Shown: piece by piece, positions 38,325 to 49,607 of the stretch | Numbering within the stretch: position 1 is the stretch's first letter | Layout: the number at the start of each line of letters is the position of its first letter | Assembly: GCA_021613535.1 (NCBI GenBank) | Contig: CP075492.1 | Coordinates: 13,268,001-13,332,000, forward strand | Reading direction: 5' to 3' | Source: Adineta vaga | Lineage: Eukaryota; Rotifera | Length of the DNA: 64,000 bases | Position numbers and translations under genes: made by a program | The notes under the pieces: model-generated | Databases searched by the model: none | What the model saw: only the letters and a program-made list of their open reading frames with translations | What the model was told of the DNA's origin: nothing

Positions 38325-40437
38325 TTAAGATCGTCCTTGATTATTATTATCAAATGATGTTTGACTCATTGATAAATGAATATCATTAACATCTCGAACA
38401 GTTTTTATTCTCGTTAACATATGATCCATCGTTGAAGCAGATAATGGTTGTGATGAAAACCAAAGTGGTGATTCAGGTACACATGTTGCTTCTGGTAAAA
38501 GATAGAGAACATCTGAACGGCATTTAACACTTTCGGGACATTTCGTTAAATAGAATTCAAATAATTTCACTGGACAACGAAGTGGATCATCATAATTTTC
38601 AGCTTGTTCATAGATTAATTGTTGTTCTTCCATACCATGAATAGTTGTTGATGGTGGATAGTATCTAAACAATTAAACATAGACATTGAAAAGTAATCAT
38701 TAAGATCCAATTGGAAAGATTTCATCTGTAAGAACAATACAAAACCTCTCGAGTACAATATTTGAATTCACAATAGAACTATAAATGACAGTGGAACTAA
38801 CCTTAAATAGACCGATTTGCCATATTCTTCTCCATGTGGTCCAACATTTCTTTTATAATGTCGTCGTACATTTGAAAATGACAAAACTTGATGTTCACTA
38901 ACCGTTTTAAGAAAGAAATATTTTGTATTGAAATATAAAATTGTATTTAATAAAACCCATGGTGTATGTGCACCTAATTGTTTCGCTTCCCATAATAATT
39001 CTTCTTCAATACGTGATGGTCGATCGTCAATATTCGATGATGTTGCTCCACGCATTGACAATGGTCGTGATGGATCACGATGATGACAAAATCGAGCAAG
39101 TATAGAATGAAGTTTCAATTGAAATTGTTGAAATGTTGAATCAAAAAACAATGATTCTGTACGATAAAAATGTCCTTCATTTGAACGACGTGTTGATTGA
39201 GATGAGAGTGAACGATTTTCACGTAAATAATGTTGAATACCCAAACAGAGATAATAAATGGAATCTCCATCATATAAATCACGAATTTCTTTGAGAAATA
39301 AACAAAGTGCCGTATTTAATTCATCTGCACGATATAGCAATGGATCCGAACGATAGAGACGTTTTGATAGACGATTTTCTATATCATTTGATGAGGTATT
39401 TCGTGTACGTGTATATTCTATTTGATAAAAAAGTTTTGATTAACAATTTATAAGAATGAAATAATCGAAACTTACGTTGAAGTAATCGTTGTCTAAGTGG
39501 ACCATTTTTACCTTCAATCCATGCACGAAAAAGTTTTACACCAAAATGCCATTTAAGAATATATTTCGCATCTTCTTGTTTCATTAAATATTCGATTTTT
39601 TCTGCTGAATTTCCATTTGTTGCATTTAGATTCTGTTCTCCACCTGTCAAAGCCATAGTTGAAAGATCAAATTCTTCAAAATCGAATACTAATTTATTTA
39701 AAACATTGTCTCCTGTCGTTAATTCTTGTTCGACTTGATTTGGTTCATCCGATGGATGACTCACTAAATGCATTTCATCATTTTCAACTTCATCTAATAA
39801 TGAACTCTAAATAGAAGACAATGAAATTTTTAATTAAAATCAACATAGATATCATATTCATAAATACCTTTGGATTAAACTTTCCTAGACCAAGTAGATC
39901 ATCATTTGGAAAAAGTGATTGTGCATAGGCTAATAATTGTATATCTTCATCGTTCGTTGGTAAGACTTCTTTTAATTTTTGTAAATATGCTTCATAATCT
40001 TGAAATTTTTGATCATTAACAACAAAAAATAATGGCAATGGAACTGGTATTGGTATGGGTACAGGTACAGGACAATCTGTTGTACCTAAAGCTAATGGTA
40101 AAGGTGTTACTAATCCAACAGGTATGGGTAATAAACTAATAGGTGGTGTTTCATCATCTAATAATGTTTGTGTCGCACGATTAAATGTAATTGGTGCACA
40201 TGTGATTGCTTTTGAACGTGTGATTGGTTTACATAATGTCACTTTATGATTAACATAAGCACAGAGAGTTGTTGATGGTAGATTATTTAAACGTAATGCT
40301 TCACGTTTATCAGGTAGTGGATGTTGAATTGCTTGACTACTACTACGTGAAACAATAATTTCACCTTGATTTTCATTTTCTTGATCAATTGTTGAACTGT
40401 ATTCTGTAGATTTTTCTTCAGTCGTTTTATATAACAT
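38325..40437 (-). CDS. ZMYM/QRICH1-like protein (Crypton-derived DUF3504 domain)
   Basis: Four exons on -: 40437-39866, about 39806-39475, about 39419-38802 and 38665-38325. N-terminal residues include a vestigial CKPITRSKAI and CAPITF, then a Pro/Val/Ile-rich stretch PVPVPIPIPVPLPLF as in ZMYM2/3/4. Next come RAWIEGKNGP and LNTALCLFLKEIRDLYDGD with SIYYLCLGIQHYL. These, together with GEEYGKSVYLR, CPVKLFEFYLTKCPES and PLWFSSQPLS, match the C-terminal domain of ZMYM2/3/4 and QRICH1, a domesticated tyrosine-recombinase domain from Crypton transposons. No intact MYM zinc-finger array is seen. The family acts in chromatin and transcription control. The ATG lies directly after TTTATATTTCAG, a splice-acceptor-like sequence, and 43 bp behind the RFT1 stop, suggesting a downstream cistron. 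Confidence 0.8.
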
Positions 40438-40480
40438 CTGAAATATAAAAAAGAAAAAAACAAAAACAAAACATTCTGTT
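40438..40480 (-). promoter_or_regulatory. Intercistronic spacer with trans-splice-acceptor-like site
   Basis: The 43 bp between the RFT1 stop and the ZMYM-like ATG (both on -) are T-rich and end in a consensus 3' splice site immediately before ATG. There is no room for a promoter plus upstream exon. Spliced-leader trans-splicing is known in bdelloid rotifers, so the simplest reading is a dicistronic transcript resolved by trans-splicing here (inference). Confidence 0.5.
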
Positions 40481-42275
40481 TTATTCTGTCTGTCGAACAG
40501 TTTTCTTTTCTCGATTTAATCGTATAATACAATTGATATAGTGAATCATTTCTCGTTCTTCTTTCCATGTCACTAATAAAACTCCTAAACCGAAAACAGA
40601 TCCGAAACTGAAATGAAGAAATGGATTATGAAACCATCGTTCACTGTAATAACAAATAAATGATGTAAAACATAGAAATAACAAATAATAGGAAGAAAAT
40701 TGAATTGGTTTTAACCATTGATTTCCATGAAAATATCGATAAATATGAAAAGAATTGGTTATTATACGTGCTGACATATTCAAACAATTCGCGATGATAA
40801 TTCCATGAATACCGAAAAGTTGTATTAAGAAATAGAATGCACTAAGATATATCATAGCAAATATGGCTATTCGATTTTTATATGTTTCTAATTCTTCAAT
40901 GGACATTGTTGCTTGAGAAAATGCTTCTGTAATGCCATTTATAGCAAGAAATAAGATGTAAATACAATAGAGACGAAGCAATGATGGACCTGGACCATCG
41001 GTTAAAGTTGAACCACCATATAGATTAAGAAAAAATCGAGAATATGGAATACCGAAAATAATGACTATGAATGATATAATTATCACACAACGAAGTAAAT
41101 AATTGTAAAATGTAAAAGCATTCTGTTTGATTGTTTGTTGTTCTGAAAAATAAGATTTCTTTTTGTCTTGTCAAATAGACTCCTATACAATTCTATACCT
41201 GTTGATGATGGTGGTGATGGTTCATTTGATTGTTCATCTTTTCTTGGATGTATTAACATTTGATCATCTTGTAGGTGTTGATCATTAGTTGTTTTTGTTC
41301 TCGATAATGTTTGTTGAAAATATGAATAAGCACTTTCTTCTAATGTTGAAAAGATTAATCGTGGTAGAAGTGATCCTAAATTATTTATAATATCAAATAT
41401 TCCTTGATCTTTATATGAAACCAAATTGAATAATGACATGATATATCGTTCACCTTCAGTTAAAATTTTCATCCATACACCTTGTTTGAAAAATGTTTTC
41501 GTTTCACTTGATACTCTTGGATCAACATATGGTGATATTGGTTTGATCATTAAATATTTCAATGATTTAATTAGAAATAAACGTTTACGATCAATTCCTG
41601 AACGAGTTAAGAAAAATAAATAATAACTCGATGTAATCAATGATGTGTATATTATATAGCCGATACCATAGTAATAAAGTGCCGATTGAGGATTTGCATA
41701 GACTAAATATGCTTGAATAGTAAATCCTACGAAGAAAAATATACGTCAAATATGAAATGATCGAACGAACGATAAAATTTACCTAAAGTTGATGCAAACA
41801 TTTCAATATAAATATTAACATGATAATTGAGTGTAACAGTAGCTAGTAAATATAATGGTTCCGATAATAATTCAATGAATGCTGCTAGAGCATAGTAAAA
41901 ACATGCTTGATAATAATATGGATATTTTTCTGCATTATCTGTTCGAAAAAATAATGTTAATGGTAACCAAATTGATATAATGAGTAGTCCAGCAGGAAGA
42001 ACTGCCCATACTAAATTAATATAATGTTGAATTGAACGTATATTATTCAATTTTGGTACTGTTCGACGGAATGCTTCACGTGATAGAAATAATATTGTTG
42101 TATAGAGTAATTGTAGACGAACATTTGCAATTCCAAGTATATTTCCATCGATTTGTCGAAGAATAAGAGCATTAAGAAAAAAATGTAGAAAACGAAATAA
42201 AAGTTTACAGATTAGATTCAGTATTGTACGAGTACCAATGGCTGATAGAACGGTATTTTCATGCGTTGATGACAT
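40481..42275 (-). CDS. RFT1: RFT1, dolichol-linked oligosaccharide (Man5GlcNAc2) translocation protein
   Basis: Three main exons (42275 to about 41782, about 41729 to 41201, about 41142 to 40481) encode a polytopic ER membrane protein. Typical RFT1 stretches: LNLICKLLFRFLHFFLNALILRQID, REAFRRTVP, FTIQAYLVY, FKQGVWMKILTEGERYIMS (residues around the conserved GE.Y), DQGIFDIINNLGSLLPRLIFSTLEES and FSQATMSIEELETYKNR. RFT1 is needed for the lipid-linked oligosaccharide that feeds N-glycosylation, at the step of Man5GlcNAc2-PP-dolichol appearing on the lumenal side. A Ser/Pro/Asp-rich loop (LQDDQMLIHPRKDEQSNEP) is inserted before the last exon. The gene appears intact and is divergent from RPS14, 542 bp apart. 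Confidence 0.88.
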
Positions 42276-42817
42276 TTTTTTTGTTTATTGAAAAGAATGA
42301 AGTTCATCTGCGTTTTCTTCAAGCCATTGTTCCAAGTGAATTCAAAATTTATTGGTTTATCTATACCAATGAAAAGTTAACTTGTCATTCAAGTGATCAA
42401 ACAGTTTCAAGAGAAAAATTTTATTGAGAAATTTTCTTAAATAATTTTTTTGGATTATTTTAATGAAAGAGAAATTATTATAAGTTTATAATAAAGATAA
42501 AATCTAGTAGCGACATCTTTTTCATGTTGATAAAATATTCATATTATATTGAAAATAATCTTTAAAAGAAAAGAAAATATTTCTAAAGTAATTTAATACT
42601 GATTTTAAGAAATTTCTGAAATACATTTTCGATTGAGAAATCATTGGTGGAAATGAATTGGAGTACAAGAAGAGTCAGTCATCTTATTTGCTTCATATGT
42701 TGTTTTCTGAAGATATTCATCATTTCGTTGAACAATACACGAAAAATGCAATCGTTTATTTTGTTTTATTTCTAGATTCTTAACTTCCTCTACGGGTTAT
42801 TTATCTAAACAACAAAC

Positions 42818-43386
<569 letters not shown>

Positions 43387-43565
43387 AAGTCATCGGAAAT
43401 CCTACACACAATGGAACAATATTCTTTGGAATATTTTGTGTGTTTACTATTGTTTGGATTTTTTATGATAATAAAATAAAAACATCAACGAGACAGAAAT
43501 AAGAAACAAGAGAAAAATTTTCTTCTTCATTAATTTTTCTTACGGTAGGTTTATTTCATTTCTAG

Positions 43566-44572
43566 ATGTCTGTTCATGGACAAGTGAAAGTTCGAACATC
43601 GGCTGAACAAAAAGCTGCACGAGAACGAGAACGAGCCGAAAAATTGCAATTCTATTTAGGAGAATATGAAAAGATTTTAAATAATCGACAAACAAATGAT
43701 TCATTGGATCTTTTAAAATCAACGGAAACGATTCTTAGTGAACATCCTGATTGTTTTACACTTTGGAATATTCGAAGAGAAGCAATTTTGAAAATAGATA
43801 ATGATAAACAAAAGGATTATTTTGAAAAAGAATTACATGTTACACAGAAATGTTTACAATCAAATCCGAAATCATATTCTTGTTGGTTTCAAAGACAATG
43901 GTGTTTAAAACAATTAAAAGAAAGATTTCAAGTAGATCTCTATCAGAATGAATTACAACTATGTAAAAAATATCTAGGTATTCTTTTGTAAAGTAAATCA
44001 TTTGAATTCTTCTTCTTCTTCTACATTTTAAAGAACATGATGAACGAAATTTTCATTGTTGGGCATATCGATATTATCTTCTTGAACGTGTCTGTCCTTC
44101 AACATCATCATCATCATCGTCTGATTTAGAATCATTTTATGATAAGGAATTAGACTTTCTTCGTTCAATTATTGGCATTAATCTTTCAAATTATTCCGCT
44201 TGGCATTATCGTTCGAAATATCTCGATAAACTTCTCGAGCATAATCCATCTCGTCGTTTATCCCTTCTAGCAATCGAATGGCAATTAGTATTAAGTGCCG
44301 TATATACTGATTGTTCGGATCAAGCTGCCTGGTTTTATCTTCGTTGGTTATTATTCAAACAATTGGGTAATGAAGCAATAAGCGAAGATGAACATATCAA
44401 ACCTTTAGAAGAATTAGATGAAATTGATCCAAACAATAAATGGTGTATGTTAGCATTATGTCAATTATGGAAGGAAAAAAAGATGAAAGAAGAGAAGAGA
44501 AAAACTTATTTAGAACAATTAGCAAATGAAATTGATCGTGATCGCGCAGAATTTTATCGAGAACAAATTTAA
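43566..44572 (+). CDS. RABGGTA: Rab geranylgeranyltransferase subunit alpha
   Basis: Two exons joined at about 43976/44034. MSVHGQVKVRTSAEQKAARERE is the conserved start of the alpha subunit. Prenyltransferase-alpha (PFTA) repeats follow: HPDCFTLWNIRREAIL, NPKSYSCWFQRQWCL, ERNFHCWAYRYYLLE and NYSAWHYRSKYL. With the beta subunit and Rab escort protein this enzyme adds two geranylgeranyl groups to Rab C-termini. The LRR and Ig-like extensions of vertebrate RABGGTA are absent; the product is about 315 residues, as in yeast and many invertebrates. The ATG lies directly after TTTCATTTCTAG, an acceptor-like site, 179 bp behind RPS14, which fits spliced-leader addition or a short upstream exon. Confidence 0.9.
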
Positions 44573-44830
44573 TTTGTATTTTATTTATTTAATTCGGATT
44601 TGTTTTGAAAAAAAAACAGTACGGTGATTCTTGCACAATTTGTTTTCTTTTATATGGTTACAATAAACAGTTAAAGAGTTTCTTTTTCGATGATAAATAA
44701 ACAAGACTTTATTCTGAATAAGTCTTTCTTTTTTTAACATAGAATCTGATATAAATACATATATTCTTCTTCATTCAATTGTATACAGTTGATGTTCATA
44801 CGAAATTTCATGATATCTATGATATTTTAG

Positions 44831-45450
44831 ATGGCGAGTACAGGTAATGTTGTAAAAACCACTCATTCAACAAATGATGATTTCTTCTTATGTCGTGCTT
44901 TTGCAAAAGCAATTTCGTCTGATAAACTTCGTCAACTTATCGATCAACAACCAACACCGTCCATTGAACTAAAGTAAAACAAATAAGTTTCATTCTATAT
45001 CGAAATTTATTTTGTAGTGTACCATCAATTGAGCCAATTGAAATGACAAATGATTCTCCATTACCAACTGAAAATATTCAATGGAAACTCGGTGATTTAT
45101 GTTTATGTCCGTATAGTGAAGATGGTCTTTTGTATAAAGCAACAATTATAACAATTGAGTCTTCATCCTGTACGGTTTCTTTTGATGATTATGGAAATGA
45201 AGAAATTCATGCATTAACTGATATTCAAGTACGAACAGATGATGAACAACCGGAAATATTATCACCCATGGAACAACAAGATACAACAACAGACATTCCA
45301 CTGGCAACACCACTACCACCACCACCTCCTCCTCCTCTATTTCCAGTTTTAAGTTCTAATGAAGACAATGATACTTTATCGGCTACATTAATGTCATGGT
45401 ATCTAGCCGGTTATCATACAGGGTTTTATCAGGGGATGAAATCTACATAA
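44831..45450 (+). CDS. SMN1: Survival motor neuron protein (SMN) homologue
   Basis: Two exons split at about 44974/45018. The N-terminal Gemin2-binding-like region (FFLCRAFAKAISSDKL) precedes a Tudor domain: WKLGDLCLCPYSEDGLLYKATIITI, then SFDDYGNEEIHAL, carrying the aromatic-cage residues for dimethylarginine. A poly-proline stretch PPPPPPPLFP comes next, and the C-terminal YG box LMSWYLAGYHTGFYQGMK drives oligomerisation. That domain order is diagnostic of SMN, the core of the snRNP assembly machine. At about 190 residues it is short but complete. The ATG follows directly after TGATATTTTAG, another acceptor-like site. Two other spliceosome-related functions lie nearby (SNRNP35 at 48.6 kb). 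Confidence 0.9.
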
Positions 45451-46006
45451 TTTTGTTTTTCTTTTGAATAAATGATTTTTCGTGTACTGGTATAGTTAAA
45501 CCAGAGAAAAAAGATATGTTTTCAACAACATTTCGATTACGATATGATTCAAATATCTCTTTTTTAGTAAAAGACTTTTGGATATATGTCATCATAAGTA
45601 CATCAAATAATCATGTACATCATTTTACCTTTTGCGTATATTTCTTTCTTTTTCAAAAATAAATAAATAACTATATTGCATTCATCATCATCGAAAGAAA
45701 ATATACAATCGGAATTAGACAAATAAAATTTGAATAATAAGCAATACTATTCGTTACAATGACAACGTATATTTAGTGAAAACATCATCAATGATGAGTA
45801 TCGATGATTACGGTTATACTTTTTAACCGGGCGTATATAATAATGACGAATGTATTTTGATCATTCTCCCTACATATCGAATAAAACAAAAGAGATGAGA
45901 TACAATAGTAAAATATTACCACATAGTACACGTGAATATTTCAAAACGAGTTTTATTTCGTACTAATAATCATTTGATTTATTCAAAAATTGACGTGAAT
46001 TTAAGT
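45451..46006. other. Intergenic, no gene seen
   Basis: About 550 bp after the SMN stop. A GTG-initiated extension of the next open frame reaches 45932, but the first ATG is at 46007 and the extension is not protein-like at its start. No other feature. Confidence 0.5.
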
Positions 46007-48055
46007 ATGACATGCAACAAAGTAAGTGATGATATTGAAGAAGAAGTCAAAGATAAACATGGTGATTATAAAGTTAACGCACCAAATCCAGTGAATAGTG
46101 ATCCTCAATTTATGGGTGATTATCCTGAACCGAAACCAACCACATCAAAGATTCCCGACTTACCTCCATCGACTGAAGCACCGACGGAATCACCTGCCCT
46201 CAACCGGCCTCCTAAACCTCCTGGACCTGCGTTAGGTCCTTATTTTAATTTTATTACGACAGATTTAGACAAAATGTTATGGATGGGTAGTGCATTGATC
46301 TTTCGACAAATATCTTTTGATCGACCACATATTGAATTTATCTGTGATGTAAATGTTGACTATGATTGGGAAATTTTATATGAAAATCTTTTCGATATGT
46401 GTGCTTATCGTATAAATATGTCCATTGAATTACGTTCTGGTGAAGGTAACGAACGTATCAATTGGAAGGTTGATTGGGGTGATAAACAAACAAATGGTTC
46501 ATTTCATGTCGCTCGTCTTGATGGAAAATGGCGTGGAGGATTTTTTTCATGTAATGGATTTGATGCCACTGTATCGGAACAAACCGCATCAAATTTAACG
46601 TACTCAGATGTTTGGGATCATTTACTTTCTATTCATGACGAAGATCCATTAAATCTATTAATATGGGGTGGAGATCAGAATTATATTGATTTTATATTTG
46701 AAGATGTTCCATATCTTCGTGCATGGACTAATATGGAATGGAATGAAAAATGGACAACTGATTTTCGAGATGATGTCAAAGAACAAGTTGAACAATATCA
46801 TTTTTATACTTATGCAGAAAATTGGCAACGTCGATCAGAAGTCAGACGAGCTTTAACATCAATTCCTAGTATTATGATGTGGGATGATCATGATATTTTC
46901 GATGGTGCTGGATCTTATCCACCGTTATTACATGATAGTCCAGTCATGATGGGAATGTTTTTAGCAGCACAAAAGATGCGATTATTATTTCAACATCATA
47001 CAACATTTGATAAAGCTCGACAGCATCAATTATTTGGACATCAAGGACATAATTTTTTTGCACGTTGTGGTCGTAATCTAGCAATTCTTGGAGTTGATGG
47101 ACGAACAGAGCGAAATACAGAAATAATTCATCACGAAGAAACTTGGAACTTGATTTTTAATAAACTTGAAAACAATCTCGATGGTATTGAACATTTAATT
47201 GTCATCTTTCCTGTTCCATTTTCGTTTATACGTGTTCGTATTGCTGAAACAATTTTTGAACATATGAAAAATCTTCCAAATAAATGGAGAAAATTATCAC
47301 CGATAAAACGGACAAATTCAATTTTTGGTTTACCTGAATTGTATGACGATCTTCTTGATGAATGGGTTCATGAGAATCATATTGAAGAACGAAATAATAC
47401 TCTTCGTCGTTTTCAACAATTAGCAGAGGAGAAAAGAGTTCGAATAACTTATCTCAGTGGTGATGTTCATTGTTGTGGTGTTAGTCGATTTCAAACGAGA
47501 GGATCTCTTCGATCACCACCTATTAATGATGCTAAATTGATGTATCAAATCATTTCATCAGCGATCGTTAATATACCACCATCAAAAACGGCTATTCGTG
47601 TTGCACATCTATTTAAAACAAAATGGAATCCAGTTCCGGATACGATTGAAGAAATACTTGATTTTTTTGAACGACGAGCTGAAGATGGTAAAAAGGCATT
47701 CCATAAAAAGTTTCGTCCAAATCGAAATTGGTGTCTTTTGGAAGAATGTTCAAATGTAGCATCAACAACAATGACTGTTATGAAGAAAAAACGACTTCGT
47801 GTCTTACATCACAAAGACCAACTGATCGCACCAGCTGAATTAGGTCCAACTTCGAATAAAAAAGGTGAAGGTGATCAAGAACCTCCCATTCATTCTCATT
47901 CTCAAAAAGGATCATGTCGTGAAAGAATTCAAGTAGATCAACAATATATCGGAACTTATGATTTAAAAATTCGATTTTGGTTAGAAAGCACACAAAAACA
48001 TGAGGAAGGAAGACAGTTTGTTAGTTATGATTTATTGATTCCAGATCTAAAATAA
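46007..48055 (+). CDS. PhoD-like metallophosphatase, single exon
   Basis: An uninterrupted frame of 682 residues from the first ATG. A Pro/Thr-rich N-terminus (PSTEAPTESPALNRPPKPPG) is followed by GPYFNFITTDLDKMLWMGSAL and the catalytic region: LLIWGGDQNYIDFIF (GGDQ metal ligands), IMMWDDHDIFDGAGSYP (DDHD), LAILGVDGRTER and YLSGDVHCCGVSRF (SGDVH). These motifs define the PhoD-like phosphatase family, typical of fungi, oomycetes and bacteria. The substrate is unknown. No signal peptide or membrane helix is evident. The complete lack of introns over 2 kb, in a window where nearly every gene of this size has several, is consistent with acquisition from a non-animal source or with retroposition (inference). 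The base composition is not visibly different from neighbours. Confidence 0.75.
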   Translation: MTCNKVSDDIEEEVKDKHGDYKVNAPNPVNSDPQFMGDYPEPKPTTSKIPDLPPSTEAPTESPALNRPPKPPGPALGPYFNFITTDLDKMLWMGSALIFRQISFDRPHIEFICDVNVDYDWEILYENLFDMCAYRINMSIELRSGEGNERINWKVDWGDKQTNGSFHVARLDGKWRGGFFSCNGFDATVSEQTASNLTYSDVWDHLLSIHDEDPLNLLIWGGDQNYIDFIFEDVPYLRAWTNMEWNEKWTTDFRDDVKEQVEQYHFYTYAENWQRRSEVRRALTSIPSIMMWDDHDIFDGAGSYPPLLHDSPVMMGMFLAAQKMRLLFQHHTTFDKARQHQLFGHQGHNFFARCGRNLAILGVDGRTERNTEIIHHEETWNLIFNKLENNLDGIEHLIVIFPVPFSFIRVRIAETIFEHMKNLPNKWRKLSPIKRTNSIFGLPELYDDLLDEWVHENHIEERNNTLRRFQQLAEEKRVRITYLSGDVHCCGVSRFQTRGSLRSPPINDAKLMYQIISSAIVNIPPSKTAIRVAHLFKTKWNPVPDTIEEILDFFERRAEDGKKAFHKKFRPNRNWCLLEECSNVASTTMTVMKKKRLRVLHHKDQLIAPAELGPTSNKKGEGDQEPPIHSHSQKGSCRERIQVDQQYIGTYDLKIRFWLESTQKHEEGRQFVSYDLLIPDLK

Positions 48056-48234
48056 ATTTTTTATGCAAAAATCTTCTAACAATTCAAACTTTTATATAGA
48101 TTTGCTATACTTTTTTTTCGTGTTTAGTGATAACTAGCGAACCCTTTATTCAACTCATTGTATGTCTGTTACAAGATCCATATTATATCAGTGATTATAA
48201 ATCGAATGAATAATATCATTGAAAGAAAAACAAA

Positions 48235-49423
48235 ATGCCTCGAAATATTGAAATCAAAGCACGCATCGATGGTGATCTGAATGATCTAATTAACCGAATT
48301 CAACCATTGGCTGATGGTCCTCCACGTCACCTTACTCAAAGTGACACATTCTTTAATTGTCCAACTGGTGGTAGACTTAAATTACGAATTGAACAAGTAG
48401 AATTTTAGTTGAAAAGTCATCGTTAAAACGTTTCTCGCTTTCCATAGGATTCTCCTGCTCAGTTAATTTACTATGAGCGAAATGATGTTGCATCATTATC
48501 AGTTCCTAAACTTTCCAACTATTCGATTGCACCTATTTCTCATCCGAGTGAATTAAAGGTGAGCTAATTAAGTTCTATTTTAGATAATGACTCGTTCAAC
48601 ATGTTTTCAATGGGGATTTTATGATCCTCAAATGTCCGGCTCAATTGATGGAACTGATTTAGTTCCACATGATCGAGCAATAACTCGTGCTTACCAATCA
48701 AAATATCAACCTCCACATCAATCTTCATCATCTATCTTCGTTGGACATATTCCACCAACATGTACTGAAGATGATTTAACTCAAATATTTCCTTCAGCAA
48801 CTCGAATTGAGCTTATTCGTGATATTGTAACACGAGAATCAAAAGGTTACGCATTTCTTGATGGAAAAATTGACCGAAAAAAACAATATAAATTCAATGG
48901 CCATTTATTATTAATTGAAGATGTTGCTTCCAAAAAACTTGTTGGTTGGAAACCAAGACGATGTGGAGGTGGTTTAGGAGGAAAAAAAGAATCGGGACAA
49001 TTAAGGTTTGGAGGAAGTCAAAGACCATTCAAACAACCATATCATCTTAATGAAGAAGTTAAACAACGATGGAAATATTTAGAAAAACAACGAGATCGTA
49101 ATAAATAAGATCTCTGTATGATTCTTTTTCTATTCGTTTAGAATGTTTTAACAATGGCATTGGGTGGAATTCGTGGACAAATTGATAAAGATCGAACATT
49201 ACTTTTAACCGGTCATGGACAAACACGAATACATCTTGATCAAGTGAAAGGTTTAGAATCAACGATTTTCATTGAACTTGAAGTTGTCTTACGAGATGAT
49301 CAAACAGTTGAAGAAGGACAAATTATTGCCAAAGATTTATGTCAGAAAATTGGAATTGAAGAGAAAAATCATATCAAATGTGCTTATATTGATCTATTAT
49401 TAGAAGAACAAAATAAACAATAA
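48235..49423 (+). CDS. CYTH-domain protein (ThTPase / class IV adenylyl-cyclase-like), host of a nested gene
   Basis: Three exons: 48235-48396, 48448-48558 and 49142-49423. The product begins MPRNIEIKARIDGDL, the CYTH N-terminal acidic/basic motif (ExExK region), continues with QSDTFFNCPTGGRLKLRIEQ, then DSPAQLIYYER, and after the large intron with MALGGIRGQIDKDRTLLL, QTRIHLDQVKGLESTIFIEL and AKDLCQKIGIEE plus IKCAYIDLLLEE. The halves join in phase 0 (HPSELK/NVLTMALGG) and together give the complete beta-tunnel of a CYTH protein. Members hydrolyse triphosphates such as thiamine triphosphate or tripolyphosphate. The 583-nt second intron holds the full SNRNP35 gene on the same strand. Start: ATG before the conserved motif; no in-frame stop in any exon. 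Confidence 0.82.
48559..48586 (+). promoter_or_regulatory. Overlapping CYTH donor and SNRNP35 acceptor-like site
   Basis: The CYTH exon 2 donor GTGAGC (48559) is followed 24 nt later by TTCTATTTTAG (ending 48583) and then ATAATG, the SNRNP35 start. Cis-splicing across 25 nt is unlikely, so this acceptor is best explained as a spliced-leader site for the nested gene, while the CYTH donor pairs with the acceptor ending at 49141. Confidence 0.5.
48587..49108 (+). CDS. SNRNP35: U11/U12 snRNP 35-kDa protein, nested in a CYTH intron
   Basis: A single exon of 173 residues. It shows the family's pre-RRM motif GSIDGTDLVPHDRAITRAY, an RRM with RNP2-like SIFVGHIPP and RNP1-like SKGYAFLDGKI, and the highly characteristic GWKPRRCGGGLGGKKESGQLRFGG just after the RRM. 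The protein binds the U11 snRNP, which recognises the 5' splice site of U12-type introns. Its presence indicates that the minor spliceosome is retained in this animal. The Arg/Glu/Asp-rich tail of vertebrate SNRNP35 is short here (EKQRDRNK). The RRM is compressed compared with the vertebrate protein between RNP1 and the GW motif (about 25 rather than 40 residues). It lies entirely within the second intron of the CYTH gene, same strand. Confidence 0.87.
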   Translation: MTRSTCFQWGFYDPQMSGSIDGTDLVPHDRAITRAYQSKYQPPHQSSSSIFVGHIPPTCTEDDLTQIFPSATRIELIRDIVTRESKGYAFLDGKIDRKKQYKFNGHLLLIEDVASKKLVGWKPRRCGGGLGGKKESGQLRFGGSQRPFKQPYHLNEEVKQRWKYLEKQRDRNK

Positions 49424-49607
49424 CAGATACGCTCTAACTATTTCTATTGTATTCAAATAAAAGTATTTTTTATCACTAAAAAAAAGATCAATACATCTGC
49501 GTGGTGTAACTTTACTAGATGAACGATTTGGTCATGTAAATCGATAAAATGAACTGATTGTATAAACGACTAGGTGTAATATTTATTCGATTCAAGAATT
49601 AAAACAA

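Noticed and set aside
40055-40249. Plus-strand Gly/Thr-rich frame
   Set aside because: Antisense shadow of the Pro/Val/Ile-rich stretch of the ZMYM-like protein.
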